64,000 nucleotides of DNA from Bagarius yarrelli. Taxonomy: Eukaryota > Chordata > Actinopteri > Siluriformes > Sisoridae. The translations under genes and the position numbers were made by a program. The notes under the pieces were generated by a model. That model ran no database searches. It was not told the origin of the DNA and saw nothing but the letters and a program-made list of their open reading frames with translations. Position 1 is the stretch's first letter, and every line of letters begins with the position of its first letter. Positions 27,499 through 39,800 of the stretch are shown here, one piece after another. The stretch lies in contig VCAZ01000027.1 in assembly GCA_005784505.1 (NCBI GenBank), forward strand, positions 2,088,765 to 2,152,764, written 5' to 3'.

Positions 27499-28947
27499 AA
27501 AGAAAAAAGGTGAAAATGTTAATCATCCATATTTCTCTAATTAAGACACACATATGCTATTAATTACTGATGGTGCTTGAGATGCATTCTGCCAGACGTT
27601 TATTGCAAAAATTAATTTGTAATCAACTGCTGTAAAAAGCTATTCATTTGAAATCTTGTAATCAGAAAGCTCATCACTTAGCAGATAGATTCCATAATTG
27701 CGTTATGCATAAAAGTCTACCTTTTTTTTTTATCCGATTTTTCCATCAATGATGCTGCCTTAAAGATAAACACCAAATTACCCATATTAATAGTTGTTCC
27801 TGAACTAATTGCTATTATTTCCAACCTTATTTTAGATGTGGGCTCTGTGGAAGGCCTGGCCTACCACCGTGCATGGGACACAGTGTACTGGACTAGTTCC
27901 ACTACATCCAGCATCAGCAGACATACAGTGGACCAGAGCAGACCTGGTGCCTTCAGGAGGCAGCCTGTAATCACCATGTCTGAAGACGACCATCCACATG
28001 TGCTAGCTCTGGATGAGTGCCAAAAGTCAGTGACATTATGTTGCCACCTTTATATAGCAAAGTTTTATTTTTATAATATAATTACTTAATCAGGGGAAAG
28101 CTTTTTTTTTACATTTTGCACATTTTTTGGAATGAACACTGTAGAATAGTATTTTAAATATAAAATAAATATTCAATTTTATTGTCATTTTAAGGTACAG
28201 AGCCAATAAAATGCAGTGTTTTTCGCATATCCCATCTTAGTAAGTTGGGGTCAGAGCACAGGGTCAGCTATGATGCAGCGCCCCTGGAGCAGGAAGGGTT
28301 AAGGGTCTTGCTAATGCAATGGCTTGTCCAAGCAAGTAAATGAAATTAATTAAAATAAAAAAGCCTAAATTGCTTTTATGTTAGATGTAGTGATAGTTCA
28401 GAATGTGCAAAGATCATAGAAAAGGAAGTGATAAATTTGGCCTGCAGGTGTGTTAAATGGGGTAAAAACAAAGTGGCATACGCAGGATTTTTAATGGAGA
28501 AAATGAGGCTTTATGCAATCCTAAAAGTCTGAAGGCAAGCAAAATCACTCTAAATTTCTCCCCATAGTAAAAAAAAGCTTACCTCAAAAGTGCAAATCCT
28601 ACACAAAGACATTTTCCAAGTAGACATAAATGCTTATGTGAATTTGACAGGGTTTTAAAGATTGAGTGACAGTAGGAAAATCCTGGAAGATGCTTTCATA
28701 TATATATATATATAAAAAAAAAAAAGGAAGTACAAAATAAATAAATATGTTCCTGGTTATGCTGTGTTCTATTTATGTAAACCCAAATCTACCTGTCTGC
28801 AGAGTAGTAAAAAATCTAAAAAATGAAACAATGGAACACTAAAACAGAAAATTAGAAGGATACAAATGAAAAACGAATTGTCGAATCCCTGATATGATAA
28901 TGATTTTGTTCAAAGTGTGCAAAATTACTGTTATTATTATTATAGTA

Positions 28948-28989
<42 letters not shown>

Positions 28990-31900
28990 GTGCAAAGAGA
29001 TAGCAAAAATGTTTAACATTTAAATCTTGCATTAGCATTCTTCTCTAAAACTCAACTCTTCTTTGTCTGATCCTTTCCCTACCAGACTTAAAGGATTACA
29101 CAATCAGACATTAGTCATGTAATTTGACATTATTTGTATAAAGCACAGCCAAAAATAAGAAAATAAAGGGGGTTAGTCATGAGGTGATCTGGTGAGATGT
29201 CATTTTCAGTCTGGCACTGGACTGGATTTCAGGAACCTGCTCCTACAGGAATAATTAAAGTGCCTGTGGAGAACAAAACAATTCATATGTGTTTTAATTT
29301 TGTACAGTTTTACTAATAGATAGGATAATCATTCATATAGCCTGGAAAGTAAAACTAATAAGAGAAGAATTGATATAGCATGACTCCTTCAATTGCATTG
29401 ACCTTAAAAGTCAGTATGTAACACATTTGCACTTATGATAGAAAAATCATTTAGAAAATCGCAGACGTATAGCCTCGAGCCAGTAGTGCTTATGTCGAGG
29501 ACTGAGTCGTAATGCTATTCATATTATCTTTTGACCTTGGGTTCATTGACTAAATTAAACTTCCAGCTTCTAAAAGAATGTCTTCAGTTGGTAATTTGGC
29601 ACATTTTTAAGATGGACTGCAGACTGCTGTTAATTAGAATATTACCTAGGATGAATAATTGGCACACACACTGGCATGCATTTTACTTCATTAGCGTGTG
29701 AAAGCTGGACTTTTGACAGAAGTCTATTTACGAAGACGGCTATAACTTCCTGTAGGTGTATAGTATTGTGTACAGTATTGAACATGCTGTGCTATTCTAC
29801 CGACTAAACAAGGCTGACTGATTCCTATTTATTGATTTCAAATGACTTATTTATAGCAATGTTGTTTTAGCAGTTGTCTCTTTTCAAATTTTCAGCCTAA
29901 TGTTCTGGACTAACTGGAACGAGCAGCGGCCAAGCATCATGCGCGCCACACTCACTGGGAACAATATAAAAGTGGTCATTAGTATAGATGTGTTTACTCC
30001 TAATGGACTCACTATTGACAACAAAGCAGAGAAGCTCTACTTTTCTGATGGCAGCCTGGGCAAAATTGAACGCTGCGAATATGATGGCTCCAATAGACAC
30101 GTGAGCACACCTGCCTTTCTTCTTACATTCTTTAGAAAACTGATGTTTCATTTATTGAAAAATTGAAATTGTAATTTTGTGTTGCTTGTGGTGGAGGATA
30201 CAATTGAATCCATTTGATGAGCTTCCAAACATGTTACAGGAAGCAGAAAACAAATTAGGCGTGTTTTACAATTCAGAAGATGAACTAAATTATGTTGTTT
30301 TTTTCCCGTAAGGTTTTCGAGATGTTTATTTTTTTCCCACTTGTTTCCTATAGAGGGTTGACACTGAAACACAATAACACGATAGGGGTCTAGTGTTTTA
30401 ATAACCACACAAAGGACCGCGGTTAGTAATTAGCATTCACTGACACACAGCACGATATTAATTTAACTATGATTCATTTTCCTTTAAAAGAACATTCTGT
30501 TCACTATGGCTGGTATATTTGCAGCCCTCTAGCTTTCAAGCTCCACTGTGATTTTACTGCGTTTTCAATTTGTGCTTGGTATGCCTTGTTCTTAGCCCAC
30601 CTCAATAATTTATACATGAGCTGGCATGGTCAGGTCAGACTCCATAAGTATCTCGCACTTTAGCTTCCCTGAGGCACAATTCCAAGAACTTGGGGCTGCT
30701 AATGAAGGCATGCATTAAGACCCCTTCCAGAACAAATCCGTCAGCCAGCCAATTTAAAAGTGAAAAATTAAGCAAGAGTCCATTGTCTTCACAGCTGTGG
30801 GTTTCTGGCATCACAGTAGGAGTCAAACTCCCATCACTGGTGAAGAGCACAGTGTGTAACCTTTAGCACTGAGTGTATAGTGGACTCAGTTTTGCTACTA
30901 GATAATTCAGTTTCAACTACAACCAGAATTCCGGAAAAGTTGAGATGTTTTTTTTTTTTAATTTTATTTGAATAAACTGAAGACTTACAAATCACATAAG
31001 CCAATACAGGTCATAAAATAGTTGGGATGGGGCATGTTTACCATGGTGTAGCATCTCATCTCCTTTATGTTTTCCATGATTTTTAACAAGAATATCAAAT
31101 TTGGACTCGTTTGTCCATAAAAAAACTTTTTCACTTTAAATCAGTCTATTTTAAATGAGTCTTGACCCAAAGGACACGACGGCTCTTCTGGACCACATCC
31201 GGTTCACGTATGGCTTCCTTTTTGCATGATAGAGCTTTAGTTGGCATCTGCAGTTCACATGGCAGATTGTGTTTACTTATAGTGGTTTCTGGAGGTTTTT
31301 TCTGGGCCCATTTAGTAATGTCAAGCAGTGTCGTCTAAGGGCCCGAAGACCTTCGAAGGATGCACTTGGTCTTTGGGCACCTCAGACGACACCGCATCAC
31401 TCATCGGCATGGTTCTGTGCCATGTCCCTTACACACATAGATTTTTTCAGTTTTTCTGAAACTTTTCATGATTTTATGCACTGGAGATGATGATTTGACT
31501 TAATTCAAAGACTTCATTTGACGTTGTTTTTAAAGTATTCCACAATCTTTCTACGCACTCTTTCATGACTGGAGGGCCCCTGCCCATCTTTACTCATAAG
31601 AGACTCTGCCTCTCCAAGACCTCCCTTTTATAGCTGATCATGTTACAGATCTGATGACAATAAACTTAATTAATTGCAAAATTTTCTTCCATCTGAATCT
31701 TTTTAAAATGTATAGCTTTTTTAGTCCTTTGTTGCTCCCATGTCAACTTTTTTGAGACCTGTTGCAGGCATCAAACTTGAAATGAGCTTATTTTGTGAAT
31801 AAAATTGTAAAAACAATTTGTTTACACATTAAGGTTATGTTATCTAAGTTCTATTGTTAATAAAATGTTGTCATGTGGAAATAGATACAGATCCACAAAA

Positions 31901-33844
31901 TGAACGAGAACCTAAAAACTTCTCACATACCAGCACATAGCAGGTGCGATATAAACGCCATTGCATTGCAGCTAACTGAAAAGTGTGTTTAACAACTCTG
32001 ATATCGCATAAACAGAGATAATTGGTGTTGGAGTTGAAAGCTTGCATCACAAATTTAATTTCTAACCAATATGCTGCATTAAAAACCATCTGGCACACCC
32101 CCCATCTTCTCTCGTTTGATCGCCAGTTGTTGTTTGCTCAAGCTGGGTTCTCTTAATCAACACCTGTCCTATTAATCCCGCTATGGTGGCAGGGCTAATG
32201 TGATCACGGCTACAAGCGTGTTTCTGTTAATGGCTGAGGTTCCAGAGTCGTGAGATTTCCTCCCGTCGGCAGCTCAGAAAGTCCCACAAGGAGCCTTGTG
32301 ATGTATATCTGTGTCCACCATCATGACACCTGCATTAACACTAGTCAGATCTGGGCTAAACTGGCTGCTGGGGGATTATGCACAGAGCATGTCCTCTACA
32401 CACATTAGTTTTTGCTTTTCCAAACACATTTTCAGCCAGGCTTCAAAATGATTTTTTTTATTTCAGCTGTGCATCTTTTTTAGAGATAGAATGCTTCTGT
32501 ATTCTTACTACACGTAACATGGGATATAGTTTAGGTATTTATTTATCTATTTATTTTTTATTGCAGGTTATTATAAGGTCAGGATCCGGAATGTTTTTTG
32601 GTCTGGCTATTTATGGAAATTATATCTTTTGGTCTGATTGGGCACGGCGGGCCGTGCTCCGAACCAACAAGTTTACTGGAGGAGACACTAAAGTGCTGCG
32701 AGCTGATATTCCTCACCAGCCTATGGGAATTATTGCAGTGGCCAAGGACAACAATGACTGTAAGTGCAGACTGATTTAGTTGTTTCATAAAATGAAAATA
32801 CGATGTTAATTCATGCTAGCCATTTTTAAAGAAGGCATTTGACTCCTTTCATATCATTCATCATATCTCTTTAATTAGAACGGCGCTGTGTTAGCCAGCC
32901 ACTGGGCGTCTACTGCGTTAGGTTTTTAGATCTTTGGAAAGAAAGGAATCCGAATGATAAATGATCCTGGTGTTCATTTTCTAGAAAATAACCTTAAGTG
33001 AGAAATGTAATTAATAAAAAAGTAGCCTGGAGTCACAAAGGGTGCCTCAAAGGTGTTGCAAATACGAAAAGTAGGACATTGGGAAATGGGTTTAAGAGGC
33101 TCCCAGCAGCCTGCGTTCTTCAGCCTGCTGTGAGAGATTTTCGCTTTTCATTTATTTCATCATAGCAAATGATTGTAGCTGACTGCCATCGACCGTTCTT
33201 GCCAAGGGAAAAGTAACAGTCATCTATGCTGACGAGACAGGGCCATGAATCGACAGGTTACTGCTATTTTTAAGATCAGCATATGTATCTTGATTTCAAG
33301 CGTGACACCTCCCTATCCTGAGAATCATCACTGAGTGTTTCTTTTCTGGCTCGCCTTAATAAGAAGTGACGCCAACTGCGTTGTAAAGACTCATTTCCAT
33401 AATCATGCAGTCATTGTGCTGTGAATTATTGATGCTACAATCATGGATGGAAGAGCTGGTACAGTCCACAGAGACCTCCCTGCCAAGTCCTTTCTGTAAT
33501 ATCGTGTGTTATTCCAATTGGGAGAAGTGAAACTTTTGCCGGTCGTTATCAGTGTTCTGCAGACTTTTATTGTTTAATGTTCATGCTTTTTTTTATTTGT
33601 TTCTCTTTGTGTTGTGTTGATACCGGTTCCATTGGTTTATTTTCCATGCATAGTATAACCTCTATAAAAAGATTATTGGATGGAAATGTCTTCCTGCAGG
33701 ATATTGTTTTTGAGACATTCAATATCAACTCAAGAAGAATGAAGACCTTCAAATTATTAAAGCTTCCTGTCAGCATTACAGACAGTTTACTATCATCCTC
33801 TTGTCTTTAGAAATGTCAAGCAACATGAATTGTGTGTGTTTGTG

Positions 33845-33890
<46 letters not shown>

Positions 33891-36800
33891 TTTGTTTTTT
33901 TCCTTAGGTGAATTATCCCCTTGCAGGGTGCTAAATGGTGGTTGTGGTGATCTGTGCCATTTGACCCCAGACGGCACAGTCAACTGCAGCTGCCGAGGAG
34001 AACGAGTCCTACTAGACGACAAGAGATGTGTGTGTAAGTAGTTAAGTTCCTATAGTTCCCCTTGAAAACATTAAAGACAGCAGATGCAGAGCAATTTATT
34101 TCTTTCAGTCTGTTATTTCTTGGTTCTTGCACACAGACACTACAGCAGCTAATAACATTGACAAAAAGGACCTCATGTTAAAATAATTTTAGAAAATGAT
34201 GCTAATGCTTATACTTATAAGCTGCCACTGGTAACACAAATGCAGAGCGTAGAAAGAGATTTTTTTTACTCACCAACTTCTATCATCTTAGAGAGTTTTC
34301 AGGCAATCATGGGACAGTAGCACAGTGTGTTTAATGATGCAGAGGCTGGTCAAAAGGTTACTTTAAGAGTTTCATTAACTGATGGATCTTCTGGGGTTTT
34401 TTTTACTCCCAAAAGTATCTAGGGTTTACACCAAATAGTGTGAAAATAGGTGAGAGCAGTTCTGTGTGTGGAAATACATATTTGGTTAAAACAGATTGGT
34501 TTGAAATAAAATAATTGATATAATCACTTTTTACAACCGAAAAGCTAAAAAGCTTTTAATTCAAATGGGGAATGAGCTACAACAGGAGAAAACCACATCA
34601 GCCCCCACTTCACTCACACAAAGGAAAAAAAATCAAATGGTATCAGACCCATACAGACTGGACAGTAAAAGAAAGAATAAAAGAATAATCACCCTTACTT
34701 TTACCGATTATCAGTTCAGCTCGTTTTTTTCTGATAGTTGTAAACCCTTAGCTCCTCCACCTTACAGGAGATACTTTTCCTCTTACCACATGCTAAAAAG
34801 TGCTTATTGGGTTATTGTATAATTCCCATATACCACCCCTGAATTCTAATCACTCACACCTGCATCACATTCCCCTGATTGCACACACACACACACTTTA
34901 TAAACCACTCGCTTGCTGTCTGGTCTTAACAAGGAACAAGGTCTACGTCAGTGATCTCTTAAAATTTCCAGAACTCTATTCTTTGTTAAGACAACCAAAA
35001 GTGACTTTTCAAGAGACACTTTTTGTTTCTCTCTTGGTTCTCTGTTTGGTTCTTCAAGATTTTAAGTTCGCTACAACTTCCTACTTTCAATGAATTTCCT
35101 TTGCATGTTTAATTCTAACCCCCGTGTTTTCAGTCTACCTCCCATTACAGAGACTGCTCTGTAAGAAAATCCCAGAAGATTTTAAATAGAATTTAATCAG
35201 CCCATCTGACACCATAACCATAAATCACATTTCACCCATTTTGAGGTCGTTGTAAACATCAAGTGGACCTCTTGACCTCCACTATATGTTCTCATATGTA
35301 TTCTGCTTCTGCTCCATAATTGGCTGACAAGAGAACAGTTTAAATGACCCGGTGTAAAGTTAACGGTGACTGTATATTTTTCTTTGCATCTAATTTATAA
35401 TGAGACTGAGTTTCACTTCCTCCGATTTATACAGGAGAAACCAAAAGGATTCTGGATGATCCTCTTACGTTTAGTTGAATATTTTATGATCCTGGATTAA
35501 TAAGATGCAGATACTTGACCAAATCATCTTTCATGTCCCTGCAGCCGAAAACTCATCTTGCAGCATCCACAGGGAGTTCGAGTGCGGGAACGGTGAGTGC
35601 ATCGATTACCAGCTTACCTGCGATGGAATCGCTCACTGCAAAGACAAGTCGGATGAGAAAATGCAATACTGTGGTGAGTTATTTTGTCTGTCTTCTGGTG
35701 GTGATCTTCCACATCACAAACAGAGTAAACTTCAACCTCCACAGCACTTAATAAAGCGGGCATGAGATTTCAGATCCTGCAACCAGGGCAGAAGATAAAT
35801 GTGGGAAAAAAGAGAAGCAAATAATGGACTGTGTGTAAAGGTCTTTTTTTTTTTTTTTTCTATAACCATGTGTAACATTTCCTCTGCTATTTCTCATCAC
35901 TCTGCTAGACAACAGGAGCTGCAGAAAGGGCTACAGAGCTTGCTACAACAGACGCTGCGTGGCAAATAATCACTTTTGTGATGGCATTGATGACTGTGGA
36001 GACAACTCGGATGAAGCTTTTTGTAATAGTGAGTATAAGCTATTATTTTCCATAGTTTATTTATTAATAATTTTTATTCATTTCATAGTTATTGGCACCC
36101 CTGCATATTAGGTTTATTATACAGAGCCTCTTCAGTTTAAGTTGAAAATGAAAATAATTGTACATTATTTTATTTATTGTAACGAAACCACTGAGAGACG
36201 ATTAGTTTTAGAACCCAAATTGCAGTTTACTTTCAGAAGTAACAAAACCGATAAACATAAACTAGACTTAACTTGACATAAACATTGACACACTCACCAA
36301 AGCGGCCCACAAACAATAACCTACAAAGACCCAAGGCTACAAAGGGGTATATAAACTCTAGACAAACCAATGGGAACACGAAACATGGACAAGGGGATCA
36401 CTTGACAGGAACACATGGGGCACAAAGATTATTTGATTATGTTTTGCTTCACAATAAACGTGGAGCAAAACATAAAACATGAAACACAATTGAAACATGA
36501 AACATTATCCTTACATCTTTGGCAGTGCTGCAGTTTTTTGTAGTCGTCTGAAACGCCATTCAAGTTTCTTTCAAACTCCTCAGTGTTTGGAGAATCTCTT
36601 TTCTTTACTTCCAGAAGATTTCATTTCTTTCTAAAGGGTTTAAATTAGATTGAGAGCGGGAATCAATTTCTGCACAGTGTTTCTCCTTTTCCTTTGTCCC
36701 TTTGTGCTTTTTGGACGTGTGCTTGCTAAGGTCATTGTCCTGCTATGGGACCCATAATATTTGACCAATGCTTACTTTACTGACACTGGACATATTTTCT

Positions 36801-39800
36801 GCAAAATGCCATGGTTATCTTCTGCTTTTCTGCTTCACTAAAAATGTCCAGGCCTTTAACAGCAGAAGTAGCAGTGCATCTTATCAATATTAAAAGCTGC
36901 ACCATACAGTCTTGTATTATAGTGTTTTTTTCGTTGGACTGGAAATTCTGAGGAGCTTTATTTCAGTTTTATAAATCTGCAGAACATTTTGTTCAGAATC
37001 CCTTTTTCAGTTTAGTGTGTGTTGTAGGAAACAGGTGGATGCCATTGTTCTAGATTGCTTCAGGTCATCCTCAGTCTCTTTAATAGTTCCAATGTATGTA
37101 ATGTTTTTTTCCTAGATAGTTTGCACCAGGCTTTGAAAATTAGCTTGGTCAACCACATCCCCAGGGGTTCTTAAAATTTTCATCAGCTCTAGTGCTTTTG
37201 TTGAAAATATGCTTCAGGCAGCTTTATTCTTTTTTTATTTTTCGCCAGTGTATTTTTTGGCTAAAAGAGACTAGCAATAATGTTCAGGGGTTTCTTTAAC
37301 ATTAAGTACCATTTTATCAAAGGTGGTTTATTGCAGACAAATTAAAAAATAAATTAAAATATATCCCAAATCCATTTATTTATTTATTTATTCATCTTTT
37401 ATACCAACTTATTTCCTAATTCGGGGTCACAGGGATCTTCTGCAGTCTATCCCAGCGGTTTCTGAAACGGGGCGAAAGGCAGGAGGGGTACACCCTGGAC
37501 AGGTCGCCAGTCCATTACAGAGCCACACACACACACACACACACTTACTCCTATAGGCAATGTAGAATCATCAATCAACCTAACATACATGTTTATGGAC
37601 TGTGGGAGGAAAACGGAGTAAACCCACGTAAGCACAGGGAGAACATATTTCACATATAAAGGCCCATGCCTGGGAATCGAACCCATGCCTTCTTGCTGTG
37701 AGGCAACAGTGCTAACCACTAAGCCAACTAATTTAAATGCATAATGATTAAACTAATCAAAATTGCAAAAATTTAAATCACACATTAAAAAATTGTTGGC
37801 ATTAAAAAAAAAACACTGAGAGTTTCTACCTCTTCCATGCTGTGCTGACGTTCTAAGAAAATCCTGTAATGGAAAATCTTTCTTAATTTCATTCCATATT
37901 AAAGCAGTTACCTCTTTGCAGTTACTTTGCTTCCATAAATCACGAGAGTCCTCTGTTTTGTATAATGTTTCTGTTCCAGATTTTACATGCTCAGCCGTCG
38001 AGTCGTCATGCCAAGATGGAACTTGCATACCATCGTCCTCTTGGTGCAACCAGGTCGTTGACTGTGCCGATGCGTCTGATGAGAAGAACTGCAGTAAGAA
38101 AATAATTTTTTAAAGAAATATGTAGCTGATCCTCACCAATGTTCCAAAATGAAGAATAGCTAATCATGTCTTATTTTGTTATTTCAATGATTTATGATAA
38201 AGTAAACAAACAGAAACAACAAAACTGAACAAGATAAAGTAAAGCATAATATGTACTGATCATCCATTAGCATTGAACAAACTGACAGGCAAGGTGAATA
38301 ACAAGAAAAGGTTGATGGTGGTCCTGGCAACTTGGGGGACCAGCAAGCAAAGGTTGATGGTGGTCCTAAGCAGTGGCCTAATTGAGCTGGCTAACATTGT
38401 CTGCTATGCCACAGAAAATGCTCAGGAATTAGGAAAAATCTGTTGATTTGACCTACAAAATTCCCAGATTTTACCCAGAGCCAATCGAGCGTCTGGTAAG
38501 GCCTTTATTAAATATACTTCTTTAAATGGCACATTGCACAAACTTACAGGACTCAATGACAACACACATTCAGAGGTCTTGTACAGTCCATGCCTTGACA
38601 GATTAGAGCTGTTTTACTAAAACAAAAGAAATCTACATAATAATTAAACGGTGGATCTAAGGCTGATTGCGTTACAAAATATATAATGCATACATCATAC
38701 ACCACATACTGTAATACACTGGAAAATTAATTAATTAAAATAGGCATAATACATACATATATAAAGCATAATGCATAAAAAACAATGAAAAATACAATAT
38801 TTATCTATAATAAATCATTTAACAATTGAATTCCAATAGCTTTCTGAGAGAAGTATGCAAATTGTAACATTATTTACAAACCATCCTCCAGATGAATACT
38901 ATTGGCTTTTAAACACACATAAACACACACGGGGGCAGGCTTGCTCAAATGGTTAAGGTGCTGAGTTGTTAATCTGAAGACCAGAAACACCTGGGTTCAA
39001 GCCCAACCTCTGGCAAGTCAACCACTGTTGGGTCCTCGAGCAAGACCCTTAACCCCTCCTGCTCCAGGGGCGCTGTATCATAGCTGACCCTGCGCTCTGA
39101 CCCCAACTTACTAAGATGGGATATGCAAAAAATGCATTTCATTGGCTCTGTACATGTACCTTGCACAATGACAATGAATTGAATATAATAATAATAATAA
39201 TAAGCATCACAAGCATCACTTTCGTGTGTTGTATATATCCTAGCAGCTATAACATAGTTAGCTAGCACTTTTATTGCCAGTATTTGTTATTATTTAATAA
39301 TGAAACTCAAAGCCATTTTATACGTCGCTCTAGATAAGGGCATCTTCTAAATGATGTAAATGTAAAAGCTATTGTTTAATTTGCGTGGTGTCTGTAGTGA
39401 CATTAGAAGAGTGGGGCTGCTGATTAGGAGAGAAAACTCTTAACAAATTGCATTCCTTCCTCAGGCAACACCGATTGCTCGGAGTTCTACAAAATGGGGG
39501 TCGGAGAGAAAGGTTTCATCAGCTGCAATTCCACATCCTTGTGTATTCATCCTTCCTGGGCGTGCGATGGAGCCAATGACTGCGGGGATTATGCAGATGA
39601 GATGAACTGTCAGGGTAATTTTTTCCTTTCTGTGCTCTACAGCTTGAGTAAGTCAGGTTCTATTAAAACCAAATTAATTTTGTCAAAACACTGTTTGTGA
39701 GGAGTGTAATGAAGCAAAGACAAGCCCCTGTCTTTCTCGGCATGCTTCAGCAATCACCATAGGTGCTTAAAAGGGTGAATAATGTCTGGTTATTGTCACT

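Larger units (their letters stand above)
24964..27835. other. intron 14
   Basis: A 2.9-kb intron. The lrp1b frame stays open from the donor to 25295, and AATAAA occurs at 25902. A tetranucleotide block and a (CA)n run are listed separately. No gene is seen. Confidence 0.75.
28026..29895. other. intron 15
   Basis: A 1.9-kb AT-rich intron with a SINE fragment and an (ATT)n run (listed). The rest is unremarkable. Confidence 0.75.
36029..37979. other. intron 20
   Basis: A 1.95-kb intron filled mostly by a degraded Tc1-like element with a nested insertion and by a SINE (listed). Confidence 0.75.
38094..39464. other. intron 21
   Basis: A 1.4-kb intron with a complete second-family SINE and a tail fragment of a third family (listed). 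A short direct repeat, aaaggttgatggtggtcct-like, occurs at 38307-38368. Confidence 0.75.

Noticed and set aside
37447..37719. 90-codon minus-strand frame
   Set aside because: It lies wholly inside a tRNA-derived SINE; such frames appear in every copy and are not genes.
38931..39010. tRNA-like sequence with A and B boxes
   Set aside because: It is the head of a SINE with a non-tRNA body; no functional tRNA cloverleaf is claimed. The same holds for 37725, 50238 and 51562.
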